From the NCBI GenBank assembly GCA_031261085.1, contig JAISKB010000026.1:1-64000 (forward strand): a stretch of 64,000 bases of DNA, given 5' to 3'. Positions 1 to 8,825 of the stretch are shown piece by piece (the stretch's first letter is position 1; every line of letters begins with the position of its first letter). Origin of the DNA: Christensenellaceae bacterium (GTDB taxonomy: Bacteria; Bacillota; Clostridia; Christensenellales; CAG-138). The notes beneath the pieces are model-generated. The model had not been told where the DNA came from. It searched no databases and saw only the letters and a list, made by a program, of their open reading frames with translations. The translations under genes and the position numbers were made by a program.

Positions 1-119
1 ACATCCAAATGGAAATCAACCTCATCACGCCAATCGCGATGGATGAGGGCCTGCGTTTCGCCATCCGCGAAGGCGGGCGCACGGTAGCGTCGGGCGTTGT
101 GTCGTCCATCATTGCGTAA
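1..119 (+). CDS. tuf: Elongation factor Tu, C-terminal end (partial)
   Basis: The last 38 codons of a gene that starts before the window. The translated end contains [18 protein letters not shown], the conserved final beta-barrel (domain 3) of EF-Tu, followed by [12 protein letters not shown] and a TAA stop. EF-Tu carries aminoacyl-tRNA to the ribosome as a GTP complex. A good terminator follows at 151-176, so transcription should stop here before the island. Identity is close to certain from this signature alone. Confidence 0.96.
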   Translation, partial: IQMEINLITPIAMDEGLRFAIREGGRTVASGVVSSIIA

Positions 120-150
120 TAAATAGCAAGTGGGCCTTTGGCCTATCAAA

Positions 151-176
151 GCCCCCTCATACGAGGGGGCTTTTTT
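151..176 (+). terminator. Rho-independent terminator of tuf
   Basis: GCCCCCTC and GAGGGGGC pair around a short ATAC loop and are followed by six T. It lies 31 bp after the tuf stop codon. Confidence 0.9.
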
Positions 177-425
177 GCAAACGACGCCGATTTGCTGTAT
201 CAGGACGAAATAACAGGTTCGCTTATCGGCATTGCCGACCGCGTTCTCGACACGATTTACACCAAGTATTTCAAGGGTTTGATTCATTACGAGGGTATCC
301 AGCGGGTTGACCACTATCCGATGCTGCGTGACGTTTTGCGCGAGGTTGTTTTGAACGCCGTTTTCCATAAGGATTACAGTACGGGCAACCCAATTCACAT
401 AAAAACATACGACGATAAACGCAAT
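177..425 (+). pseudogene. Remnant of an AlbA_2/HATPase_c_4-type transcriptional regulator
   Basis: The frame through 177-425 reads like an internal piece of the large regulator family (often annotated as RecG-like ATP-binding protein) that has an AlbA_2 domain and a C-terminal HATPase_c_4 region. Telling stretches are LLYQDEITGSLIGIADRVLD, YTKYFKGLIHYEGIQRV, and LREVVLNAVFHKDYS followed by NPIHIKTYDDK. Both ends are missing: there is no start with a ribosome site, and the similarity stops after IKTYDDK, just before the frame runs into unrelated sequence. I treat it as decayed debris rather than a gene. The family call is from memory of its motifs. Confidence 0.6.
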
Positions 426-501
426 TCAGAAATGGGTTTATGCGATGTAACGTGTAATACATCTTTGATAGCAATAACCGCTTCAAGGAGCGATGTCGAT
501 A

Positions 502-597
502 TTTCGGCGGCTTCAAGATCTCGCAAACGCTTGGGAACAGCGGAAGCTGTCTGAAATTTCCGATAAGGTCACGGAAAAGAACTTGAACCGTGCCTAG
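502..597 (+). pseudogene. Remnant of a type I restriction specificity subunit (HsdS)
   Basis: This frame encodes ANAWEQRKLSEISDKVTEKN and then stops at TAG (595-597). AWEQRKL..I..KVTEKN is the familiar start of a target-recognition domain in HsdS proteins. No start codon, no second recognition domain and no hsdM or hsdR neighbours are present. With the regulator fragment before it, this suggests that the stretch after tuf has repeatedly received and lost foreign genes. Confidence 0.6.
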
Positions 598-706
598 TTT
601 CGTCATTTCGATAAGCGGCGGCAATGGCAGGTTTGCCCTTGCCCCTGCTGATGATTTTAATACTGTAATGGGAAATAGCGCCAGGGTGGCCTCTTTTCGG
701 TTTTGT

Positions 707-735
707 TTGAAGCTGAGGCGGTGGCATGTTATAAT
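707..735 (+). promoter_or_regulatory. Promoter of the accessory island regulator
   Basis: TTGAAG (707-712) and a perfect TATAAT (730-735) are separated by 17 bp and lie 40 bp before the ATG at 776. Confidence 0.65.
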
Positions 736-775
736 TTGGTGATTAAGTTTTTGTATAGTAGATGGAGATCAGATT

Positions 776-1231
776 ATGAGCGGAAGAAACGATGATGTAG
801 ATAAAAAGTCTCTTGATACAAAACTTATGCAAGAGAAGTTGAAGGGTGATACGTTCCCTCAGAATTGGGATGAGTTTCTCGACGATAATATTCGAGTTTT
901 TTTTGACGAGCTACTAAACCAAACGGAACAAAAGAAAAGCGAAGTAATCCGGAATGCTAATCTTTCCCGCGTATATGGTTATCAACTGATGGAGGGACGA
1001 AGACGCGGAAAACGTGATTATTACCTTTTGATTGCTATTGCCATGTCTCTTGATTTGAGAACCACCCAAAGAATGTTGGCAGTTGCAAAATATGGAGCCT
1101 TACATCCTCTCATTAAACGCGATGCCGCCATCATATTTGCTATTAATCATGGCTATGACAATATCAAAACTTATGATTTCATGTTTTCGTTGGGATTATC
1201 TCCGCTGGATGATGGGGCGGAAAATGAATAA
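776..1231 (+). CDS. HTH (XRE-like) regulator heading the island
   Basis: A 151-residue, charged, soluble protein with no signal peptide. Residues about 50-105 look like an XRE-type helix-turn-helix: QKKSEVIRNANLSRVYGYQL gives the two DNA-binding helices, followed by RRRGKRDYYLLIAIAMSL, where the last helices usually close the fold. The C-terminal part (HPLIKRDAAIIFAINHGYD) is conserved-looking but unknown to me. The ATG at 776 has GGAG 9 bp upstream and a promoter at 707-735. As first gene in a same-strand series that ends at 13667, it is the likely transcriptional regulator of the kinase/glycosyltransferase genes. No ligand domain is visible. Confidence 0.7.
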   Translation: MSGRNDDVDKKSLDTKLMQEKLKGDTFPQNWDEFLDDNIRVFFDELLNQTEQKKSEVIRNANLSRVYGYQLMEGRRRGKRDYYLLIAIAMSLDLRTTQRMLAVAKYGALHPLIKRDAAIIFAINHGYDNIKTYDFMFSLGLSPLDDGAENE

Positions 1232-1332
1232 CGAAATTTTTGTATGCAAAGAGCAAACACTTGACGCGATTGACAATGCTAGAGTCTTATTTGAATGATG
1301 ATGGCGAATCGAATACATACTTGGAGGTTAAA

Positions 1333-2613
1333 ATGAGCAAAGCAACAAAACAGATAAGAGCCGTGCTATGTACGTGTTTTGCGGTTATCATGGCACTTGC
1401 CGGTTGCAGTTCCGATATAACTATTAAACCTTCAGCAACGGAAATTTCTAAAATTTCGTCATCCGCAGGATTTCTTGCGGCCAGAGTCGAAGAAAACGAA
1501 GGTTTTATTGCAAATAGTGATAAGAAAGAGAAGGGGTCAAATTACGCTTATTTATACGACAATGCGGTAGCCATGATTGCGTTATCTGGTGTCGGAGCCG
1601 ACTGGCATGCACAGAAGATTGCTGATGCTATTGTATTCGCCCAAGGGCACGACAGAACATTTGACGATGGAAGACTTAGAAATGCATATGTAAGCGGCGA
1701 TCCGAAAAGTGATTCCGGGCGATCAATTATAGCCAGAAAAGTAACCATACAGCTTCCCGGCTTTTGGCAAGACGGACGTTGGCAGGAGGATTCCTACACC
1801 GTCTCAACGTCAACAGGAAACATGGCGTGGACCATTCTGGCGCTTTGCGCGGCAGCGAAAAATGCGCCTGCCGATAAGAGGGATGAATACATAGAGGCGG
1901 CGGCAAGAGCAGCTGATTTTATCCTCATGTTAAAGTCCTCTAACGGCGGTTTTACAGCTGGTTACGAAGGCTGGGATGACGCGCAGGTAAAGGTCACATA
2001 TAAATCCACAGAACATAATATTGCTCTTATTTGCGCATTCTCTGCCGTTGCGGATGCAGTAGCGGAAAAAGATCCCCCAAAATCCGCTGTGTATCGGGAA
2101 GCATCTGAATATGCCAAAACCTTTGTGCTTTCCATGTATGACAAGAAACTCAGTTGCTTTTATACAGGCACTGAGGAGGATGGGGAAACTATAAGCAAGG
2201 GAGTGATTCCCCTTGATGCAAACGCTTTGACAATCCTTGCGCTGGCCGGCGAACTGGAGAATGTTTACGGCATTCTCTCCTTTGTGGAAAATAGGATGTC
2301 TGTCGGGGACGGGTTTGATTTTAGCGCCGGGGATTTGGATGGTATTTGGAATGAAGGCACGGCACAAATGGCTGTCTGCTACAGCCTTCTTGGCGATACG
2401 GAAAAATATGAAATAATCATCCAATACCTGAAAACACAAGCCGGTAAGGACGGTAGCATCCCTGCGGCCGACAGAGATGGGGTCTCGACAGGATTTGTGG
2501 TAACTGGTTCTGATGTTTTATGGGAATATCACAATTCTCAGAGTATCGCAGCGACAAGCTGGTATGCGTTTGCACGGATGAAAATCAACCCTTTTCAATT
2601 AATTGCCGAGTAA
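1333..2613 (+). CDS. Lipoprotein with a predicted alpha/alpha-toroid (glycan-active) fold
   Basis: I start the gene at ATG 1333 because GGAGG precedes it and a lipoprotein signal follows at once: basic MSKATKQIR, a hydrophobic run, then the lipobox ALAGC. The reading frame stays open upstream to 1240 but that extension would bury the signal. The 426-residue product repeats a helix-rich pattern with blocks YAYLYDNAVAMIALS, STGNMAWTILALCAAA, STEHNIALICAFSAV and LDANALTILAL. This rhythm is typical of six-hairpin toroids found in glycoside hydrolases and related sugar enzymes. The next gene is a GT2 synthase, so a role in trimming or binding the exported polysaccharide at the cell surface is a reasonable inference, as with BcsZ beside BcsA. 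I see no catalytic residues I can assign with confidence. Confidence 0.6.
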   Translation: MSKATKQIRAVLCTCFAVIMALAGCSSDITIKPSATEISKISSSAGFLAARVEENEGFIANSDKKEKGSNYAYLYDNAVAMIALSGVGADWHAQKIADAIVFAQGHDRTFDDGRLRNAYVSGDPKSDSGRSIIARKVTIQLPGFWQDGRWQEDSYTVSTSTGNMAWTILALCAAAKNAPADKRDEYIEAAARAADFILMLKSSNGGFTAGYEGWDDAQVKVTYKSTEHNIALICAFSAVADAVAEKDPPKSAVYREASEYAKTFVLSMYDKKLSCFYTGTEEDGETISKGVIPLDANALTILALAGELENVYGILSFVENRMSVGDGFDFSAGDLDGIWNEGTAQMAVCYSLLGDTEKYEIIIQYLKTQAGKDGSIPAADRDGVSTGFVVTGSDVLWEYHNSQSIAATSWYAFARMKINPFQLIAE

Positions 2614-2623
2614 GGAAAACCCT

Positions 2624-5600
2624 ATGCGAAGAAAACAAACACCAAGAAAAAAAGGAATTCCCGAAAGCCTTGGGAACGGTGTATGCGGGGTATGGCTGTA
2701 TATTGTTGCGCTTGTTTTCGATGCTATGATACATATTGGCATGCTCATTTCCTATCAGCCGACATCTTACGGTTTTATACGTCTTTTTTTGTCGTTTATA
2801 TTTTTCATTTACCCGCTCCATTATATCGTGGATATCCTTTGGTCTATGCGGCCGTCTGTATGCGAGATTCTTTCAGGCAGGTTTCTAATCAACAGGAAGC
2901 ATTATATGAATACCGCGCAAAGAGAAATTGGACGGGATGCATTTTTGCCTGTTACAATCAGCGTGCCTGTCTATACCGAAAATAATGAAGTCATCTTTGA
3001 TACCCTTCGCATGAGCCTTGCGGCCACAAAGCGCTATCGCGAATTTAGCGCTCAGGCGACAGGCGTCATTGTATCTGACGATGGTCTTGCGCCTATGCTC
3101 GGCGGGATTTGTACAAAAGAAAAAGCAGATGCGATTGTTCACGCTTTCATAAACACCCCGCCCTTGCTTACACAGCAGGAAAGGCAAGCAGCGGAGCGAA
3201 TTCGATTTTACAGAGAGCACGGGATCGCGTTCGTGGTCAGACCTTCAAGCGGGCGGGCGGGCCTGTTCAAGAAATCCTCCAATTTGAATTATACGTTATG
3301 CCTCGGCAATGCTGTTGCCGGCGGAAAACCGCTGGATACGCTCACGCAGGAGGGTTCTTCTTTTGCGGGCGGTTATGCCGAAGGTAATATTACCACAAAT
3401 GAAATTATCTTGCTCTTAGATAAGGATTCCGGTGTGAAGGAAAGAATTATTGAGGCCATCATTCCCGAATTCGCAGCGGATGAAAAACTTGCCTATGTAC
3501 AGTGCGCAACAATTGCCGCAAACATGTATGACAATTACTATACCTATGCCACCGGACACCAGGCCAACAACTTGTTCCATAATATTTGGCCGTGCAAGGC
3601 TTTACAGGGATTTTTCGTACCACTCGTAGGGCATAATGTGTTTTTGCGGAAAAGCATGTTGGAAAAGAGCGGCCTTTGGGCGGAAAACAGGGTTTCAGAG
3701 GACTATGACAAGGCAATATGCCTTTATAATATGGGCTATCATGGGAAGTATGCGCAGATAAAAGGCCTTGAGTTCACAGAATATGTGAGCAGAACGTTTA
3801 CCGAAGAGACAGGTAAACAGCACAGATATGCGTATGGTCTTTTCGAGATGATGTTTGATGGAACAATCTCGCCTAGAAAAACGCGAAAATGTGATACGCT
3901 ATATATGGCGATGTACTTTTTTTCTGTAATCAACCAGGTAATGCTGCTTCCCACCGTCTTAGTGGAATGCTACTTCGGGAATATTTATCTTCTGTGGGCG
4001 GGTTTTATTGTTTGCAATATAGGCTTTATCCTTCTGCCATATATCAGAGGACTGATCATGAGAAAGCGCCTGCCAAAAGAACAGTCTGAAACATTGATAC
4101 ATATCGTGATCGTAGCGCTTTCGTTTGTGGGGCACTCTTTTTCGATGCTTTCCGGCGCGTGCAGATATTTTGCAAACAAAATTAAGGCGAACAAGAACCC
4201 CTTTCCTTCCACGAGTGTTGATAAGCTGAAATATCATTTTGGGGACGGCATAAAACTACTTGTAGAATATATCCGCAAGAACAAATGGCTCATCCCAATC
4301 GCCATTCTCTGTCTGGACAGGGGCATATTTATGATTACAAAAAAAGGAATCGAACCAGTCACATCATACATATACAGCTATATTTTATTTAGCGCTGTTC
4401 TGGTTCCCATTTTGCTGACGCCGCAGCTCTTTGCCGGTTTCGGCATGAAACAGAGTATGGCCCAACTAAAGCTGGGAGGTGGTTATATCAAACACAATAC
4501 AAAGGATATGTCCAGTGAGCTTGGAGCATCCGCTTGGAGTACAAACACGCCGGTCTTATCACCAAGAGTTGTAGATTCTTCACAGGACAAGCGCATAGGA
4601 ATCGATAGTGATATCGACAGTTTTTTGAGCGCGTATGAAAAAAAACTGCAAGAAACAATACCGGATGAGCATATGCCGGAAGCCTTGACATCCAGCTATT
4701 CCTTTGAAAGCTGTATTCGTAAAGATGCGGAGGGAAAGAAGGAAATCTATCTTTTGAGGAACCGGCAGAGCGGGGCGAAAGCACTGCTCAGAGCGACGAA
4801 GGATTGCCCGGAGGAAGATGCTTTGGAAGAAGCAAGGCTACTGACAAAGCTTGATCATCCGGGTGTTCCAAAGGTATATGCCTCTTATGAGCAGGACGGA
4901 AAAGCATATATCGTCCGTGAATATGTGGAAGGGCGCACTCTCTATGAAATTGTGAAGTCAAGTGGCTGCCTGCGTGCTGAAGACATTTTCCATGTCGTGC
5001 TGAAGCTCACCGATATTCTGAGTTATCTGCATGCCCAGGTGCCGCCCGTTATTCATCGGGATATCAAGCCACAGAATATCATCGTGGGAAAAGACGGCGG
5101 TATCCATTTGATTGACTTCGGTATTGCCAGAGTTTATAAAGAAGAGAGAACACAGGACACGTCCGTAATTCTGACATGGGATTACGCCTCCCCCGAACAA
5201 TATGGTTTTGAGCAGACAACGCCTTTATCCGATATTTATTCGTTAGGGATTGCGATGTTGTTTATGGCTACCGAACACACAAACAGATCGGGGCTTGAAT
5301 CGCAAATCGTGAACAATCGTCTCCGGAATTTGATAGAGCATTGTATCGCCTTCAACCCTGAAGAGCGTTTTCTAAGCGTAAATGAACTTCGCAATTTTAT
5401 TAGGCGTAATCACCAGCAATCATTGAAAGGAAAAGGAAAGCGAAGATTGGCGATTGCGACTTCGTTGATTGCCGCTGTCGCTTGTTTGTCCGCGTGCTTC
5501 TACGGAACAGGAATTCTAATCGGGAAAAGCCAAGGCAATGAAGCCGGCTACGAAAAAGGATATGATGCCGGCTACATAGACGGATATGAAGACGTACCTG

Positions 5601-6469
5601 TTTTCAAAACGGAAGAAATGCGCTCAAACCCGGAAAGCGGAAACATTCCCGGAAATATGGCTATAGATGGGGGCGCTTTTGCAGCGCAGGGCAATGATTT
5701 TGTATTCTTTATCTCTGGCGGAGATATCTATCGAATGTCGGAGAGAGTGACCGAACCGGAGCTTTTGGCGCAAGGGGAAAATGCCGGGGCGCTTAGCTAC
5801 CATAACGGGTGGCTGTACTATTCATCGGGATCGAGAATCCTGCAAAAAAATATATACACACTTGAAAGCAATGTGCTTTGCGAGAACATATCCGGTAAAC
5901 TGTATATCACAAATGGGAATTATTATGTTCAGGGTGATGACGGTCTTTACCTGCTCAATACGGCAACCGGCGACATAAGTGCATTGAATAACCTTTCGGC
6001 TTGCGCATATACAAACATTGAAGATGAAAAAATATTTTTCATCAATGAAAACGATCAGGCATTATATAGCGCTGAGTTGAACGGAGACGGTCTAAAGAAA
6101 ATAATTGACGGAGTTTGCAGGAGCGTTTGCCTGTTCGAAGGGGATATGTTCTGTGCCATTTATGACGGGGAAAGTGGAGAGCTGGTGAGAATAGATGGAG
6201 GTACCGGTGCGGCAGAAACGCTTGCGGAAGTAAACGCCGTAACGCTCAATGCTTCCGGTAGAGGTATTTATTTTATCGATACCTTTGACAGGACCATCAA
6301 TCTATGGTCTTTGGATGGTAGCATCCGAATCAAGATTTCAAAAAATCGCGCGACTGATTTTAACATCGCAGCGGGTTGGATTTATTATCATAACGAGGCG
6401 GACGGCGGTCGGTTGTGGCGCGTCCGATGGGACGGGACCAATGATCATCCGATTCAGACAGGGAGGTGA
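2624..6469 (+). CDS. GT2 glycosyltransferase - Ser/Thr kinase - TM - beta-propeller fusion protein
   Basis: The product has 1281 residues. The start is ATG 2624, with AAGGA 7 bp upstream overlapping the previous stop; a TTG at 2603 has no ribosome site. Residues about 15-75 form two membrane helices. Residues about 105-450 are a processive GT2 domain with SDDG (151-154), DKD (266-268), SED (358-360) and a KQHRY block (398-402) in place of QxxRW. Four or five more membrane helices reach about residue 615. A Hanks-type kinase spans about 690-930, with HRD (811-813), DFG (831-833) and SPEQ. The usual beta-3 lysine position seems to hold Arg723 (ALLR), unless Lys719 takes over. One membrane helix (about 942-965) and a GY-rich linker (GYEKGYDAGYIDGYED) lead to a repeated tryptophan/tyrosine beta-propeller of the DUF5050 sort, which should lie outside the cell. 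Inference: a polysaccharide synthase controlled by its own sensor kinase. I do not know a named family with this order. Confidence 0.75.
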   Translation: MRRKQTPRKKGIPESLGNGVCGVWLYIVALVFDAMIHIGMLISYQPTSYGFIRLFLSFIFFIYPLHYIVDILWSMRPSVCEILSGRFLINRKHYMNTAQREIGRDAFLPVTISVPVYTENNEVIFDTLRMSLAATKRYREFSAQATGVIVSDDGLAPMLGGICTKEKADAIVHAFINTPPLLTQQERQAAERIRFYREHGIAFVVRPSSGRAGLFKKSSNLNYTLCLGNAVAGGKPLDTLTQEGSSFAGGYAEGNITTNEIILLLDKDSGVKERIIEAIIPEFAADEKLAYVQCATIAANMYDNYYTYATGHQANNLFHNIWPCKALQGFFVPLVGHNVFLRKSMLEKSGLWAENRVSEDYDKAICLYNMGYHGKYAQIKGLEFTEYVSRTFTEETGKQHRYAYGLFEMMFDGTISPRKTRKCDTLYMAMYFFSVINQVMLLPTVLVECYFGNIYLLWAGFIVCNIGFILLPYIRGLIMRKRLPKEQSETLIHIVIVALSFVGHSFSMLSGACRYFANKIKANKNPFPSTSVDKLKYHFGDGIKLLVEYIRKNKWLIPIAILCLDRGIFMITKKGIEPVTSYIYSYILFSAVLVPILLTPQLFAGFGMKQSMAQLKLGGGYIKHNTKDMSSELGASAWSTNTPVLSPRVVDSSQDKRIGIDSDIDSFLSAYEKKLQETIPDEHMPEALTSSYSFESCIRKDAEGKKEIYLLRNRQSGAKALLRATKDCPEEDALEEARLLTKLDHPGVPKVYASYEQDGKAYIVREYVEGRTLYEIVKSSGCLRAEDIFHVVLKLTDILSYLHAQVPPVIHRDIKPQNIIVGKDGGIHLIDFGIARVYKEERTQDTSVILTWDYASPEQYGFEQTTPLSDIYSLGIAMLFMATEHTNRSGLESQIVNNRLRNLIEHCIAFNPEERFLSVNELRNFIRRNHQQSLKGKGKRRLAIATSLIAAVACLSACFYGTGILIGKSQGNEAGYEKGYDAGYIDGYEDVPVFKTEEMRSNPESGNIPGNMAIDGGAFAAQGNDFVFFISGGDIYRMSERVTEPELLAQGENAGALSYHNGWLYYSSGSRILQKNIYTLESNVLCENISGKLYITNGNYYVQGDDGLYLLNTATGDISALNNLSACAYTNIEDEKIFFINENDQALYSAELNGDGLKKIIDGVCRSVCLFEGDMFCAIYDGESGELVRIDGGTGAAETLAEVNAVTLNASGRGIYFIDTFDRTINLWSLDGSIRIKISKNRATDFNIAAGWIYYHNEADGGRLWRVRWDGTNDHPIQTGR

Positions 6470-6474
6470 TTCAG

Positions 6475-8043
6475 ATGCTTGTGAAGCCAAAGTATAAATG
6501 GCAAGATCGAAAAGAACGCTCTGTTTATGAAATAATTACCGAAGATGGCGTTATGCGTCCAAAGGAAATACGCTATCTTGTTCAGCAGTTGTGCCGCATT
6601 CTGGATAACCAAAATGATAAAGCATCATCCTGGTCAAGCTGTTCTATCCATCCTCAAACCATTCTTGTAAATGTGAGCGGGATCGTTCGGTTATCCACTT
6701 TGGATCTTCCGCTTTCTGCCAGAGAAGCGTACATTCCACCGGAGCAGGATCAGTTTGACAAGATTACTTTCGGATCAATCATGTATGCACTGGGCATGGT
6801 CATGCTTTTTATGGCAACAGGGCACGAGAAGAAGGCAGATTTGGACGCATTTATTGACGACAGTTCTATCCGTGCATTAATCGTGCGCTGCATTGCTTTT
6901 GATCCGCGGATGCGCTTTCAGAATATAAAAGAGCTTTCCAGCTCTATAAGACAGACAAAGAGGGGCAGGAAAAGCGGGGTATTCTTACTCTTGTTTCTCG
7001 TGTGCGCATGTACGGCAACTTCATTTATATTCCTGTTTTATCAAAGAGGAAACGAGCATGGAAAGGCGGTTGGAAAAGAATCGGGATATGCGGCAGGGTA
7101 TGCATCCGGATATGAAAAGGGGTTTTCAGATGCTCCGGGCATTGGCATTGAGGGAGCGTCCTTTGTTTCGGAATTGGGAAATCTCTCCGGGAATCTCACG
7201 GCAGGAAATGGAGCAATCGCAGCACGCAGTGAAGATGAAATCTTCTTTCTGTTTGAAAAAAACATATATCGGATGAACCCATATACAGGAAACATGCAAC
7301 TGTTTGTGGCCAATGCGGGAGCGCATGATTTAAATTATGATAGCGGCTGGCTCTATTACTGCACAGACGCAAGCGTTCTTCGGGTGAATCCCAAAACAAT
7401 GAAGGAAGAAGTGTTTTGTGATTCACGATCCGGTCAGCTATATATCGCAGACGGTAATTTTTATCTGCATGATATTTTTGATACCGGTTATCTTTATAGA
7501 ATAAGCGAAAACGAAGGAACGCTGACACAGCTCAATGACATGACAGAATATCATTGCCTGAATATTATGGGCGAAAAGCTGTATTTTATTGATGCGGAGA
7601 AAAGCAACAATATTTACTGCTGCAATCTTGACGGAGGCAACTTGAAGCTCATCAGCAGCAACAGCTTTGAGAGCTTCTGTATTTACGATGACAAAATATA
7701 TGCTTATGCCGCAAGCTTTGAAAAAGATGATATCAATTATTCGGCAAGCTTCCTGATATGTATGGACTTAGACGGTGGAAACATTGAGAGTTTTACAAAT
7801 ATCCCGGCATACTATCCAAATGTTACAGACGGTGGGATATTTTATATCACAGGAAATAACCGCACTCTTGAATGGATGTCCCATAATGGCAGAACCCACT
7901 ATACCATCGTGTCTTCACGCACCAGTTTTTTTAATATCGCAGGGAGATGGATATTCTATTTAAACGAAGAAGATGGCGGAACCCTGTGGCGCGTGCGCAT
8001 AGACGGATCCGATAATGTAAAGGTTGTGGAACCCAGAGCATAA
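6475..8043 (+). CDS. Pseudokinase - TM - beta-propeller paralogue
   Basis: The 522-residue product repeats the C-terminal half of the preceding protein. ATG 6475 is preceded by GGGAGG with 8 bp spacing; a GTG at 6466 overlaps the upstream stop but would hide that ribosome site. The N-lobe of the kinase is absent. The catalytic loop HRDIKPQN has become CSIHPQTI and DFG has become TLDLP, while PPEQ and the C-lobe helices (YALGMVMLFMATGH, RCIAFDPRMRF) remain, so it cannot be an ordinary kinase. A membrane helix (about 163-185), a GY linker (SGYAAGYASGYEKGF) and a propeller with WLYYC and RLWRVR-like blades follow. Likely role (inference): partner or allosteric regulator of the active kinase, reading the same or a second outside signal. 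It is co-transcribed, with a terminator after it. Confidence 0.7.
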   Translation: MLVKPKYKWQDRKERSVYEIITEDGVMRPKEIRYLVQQLCRILDNQNDKASSWSSCSIHPQTILVNVSGIVRLSTLDLPLSAREAYIPPEQDQFDKITFGSIMYALGMVMLFMATGHEKKADLDAFIDDSSIRALIVRCIAFDPRMRFQNIKELSSSIRQTKRGRKSGVFLLLFLVCACTATSFIFLFYQRGNEHGKAVGKESGYAAGYASGYEKGFSDAPGIGIEGASFVSELGNLSGNLTAGNGAIAARSEDEIFFLFEKNIYRMNPYTGNMQLFVANAGAHDLNYDSGWLYYCTDASVLRVNPKTMKEEVFCDSRSGQLYIADGNFYLHDIFDTGYLYRISENEGTLTQLNDMTEYHCLNIMGEKLYFIDAEKSNNIYCCNLDGGNLKLISSNSFESFCIYDDKIYAYAASFEKDDINYSASFLICMDLDGGNIESFTNIPAYYPNVTDGGIFYITGNNRTLEWMSHNGRTHYTIVSSRTSFFNIAGRWIFYLNEEDGGTLWRVRIDGSDNVKVVEPRA

Positions 8044-8060
8044 AACTGAATATATTGCCA

Positions 8061-8096
8061 AAAGACAGCGGCATCATTTTGCCTGCTGTCTTTTTT
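8061..8096 (+). terminator. Rho-independent terminator after the pseudokinase gene
   Basis: AAAGACAGC pairs with GCTGTCTTT around a 15-nt loop and runs into six T. It begins 17 bp after the stop. Confidence 0.85.
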
Positions 8097-8270
8097 ATTA
8101 GGCTCTGCATCCCGGAAAAAACTGGCCAGTTTGTATGCAAAAAGCAGACATGCAGCAAAAGAATGGTCTTTATACTATACCTATCGAACTTCTAAAGGGA
8201 TGTTTTGGAAGCATTGGTGCAAAAGCGCGAATGCGGATGCAGCCTTCGATTTTGAAAAGGAGGAGATAGG

Positions 8271-8777
8271 ATGAGCACAGTTGCAACGTTAAAAGGCCTG
8301 AAATGCCCGCAATGCGGATCGGAAGCTTGGGACATAAAAGGCAAAGCGGGTGGAGTGGGCGCATCAATGGCCGGGACGCTTCTGGGCGGGGCGATCGTGA
8401 GCCTGGCAGTCAGCAGTCATGCTTCGAAAAATGTGAAGACAGATCCGATTGCCTTTGTCTGCAAAAGCTGCAAACACAAGTTTCAGACCATGCCGTTATG
8501 CGCTCCGGAGGAGGATATTATTGATGCACCGTGTACGGTCAACTTTACCCGCCTTAGAAGCTTTGTCGGTGCCGCTGTGGCGCAAATGGTATATCTGAAT
8601 GGGGTCAACTGCGGTCCGGTTAAGAACGGTAAGACGATTACGCTGCAGACCAGCAGTCGATGGAACACAATCTTTGTCACAGATCAATATGGGGCAGCTT
8701 TTCCGGGCGCTTATCATTTTGAAGCCGTTCCGGGCGGAACGATAGAAGTGAAATTTAATCGGAAATTTGTGGAATAG
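8271..8777 (+). CDS. Zinc-ribbon protein with a C-terminal beta domain
   Basis: A 168-residue protein. CPQCG (about 14-18) and CKSC (about 64-67) form a split zinc ribbon. Between them lies a glycine- and alanine-rich hydrophobic run (GASMAGTLLGGAIVSLAVS) that resembles a glycine-zipper hairpin and may dip into the membrane. Residues about 100-168 form a beta-rich domain with MVYLNGVNCGPV, DQYGAAFPGAYHF and IEVKF. The same pattern appears in the C-terminal domain of the protein at 10803-11372 (PVFLNG...EQYEGVCFFHVV), so the two share a domain. AAAAGGAGGA precedes the ATG. Function unknown. Confidence 0.65.
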   Translation: MSTVATLKGLKCPQCGSEAWDIKGKAGGVGASMAGTLLGGAIVSLAVSSHASKNVKTDPIAFVCKSCKHKFQTMPLCAPEEDIIDAPCTVNFTRLRSFVGAAVAQMVYLNGVNCGPVKNGKTITLQTSSRWNTIFVTDQYGAAFPGAYHFEAVPGGTIEVKFNRKFVE

Positions 8778-8825
8778 CAAGATGCCCGGTTTCGTTGTTT
8801 TGTATTTGTATAGGAGGGATTCATC

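Noticed and set aside
138..554. 138-codon frame after tuf taken as a complete gene
   Set aside because: It begins inside the tuf terminator and the family similarity covers only its middle, so it is a fragment.
1240..1332. Upstream extension of the toroid lipoprotein
   Set aside because: It would place 31 residues before a perfect lipoprotein signal and has no ribosome site.
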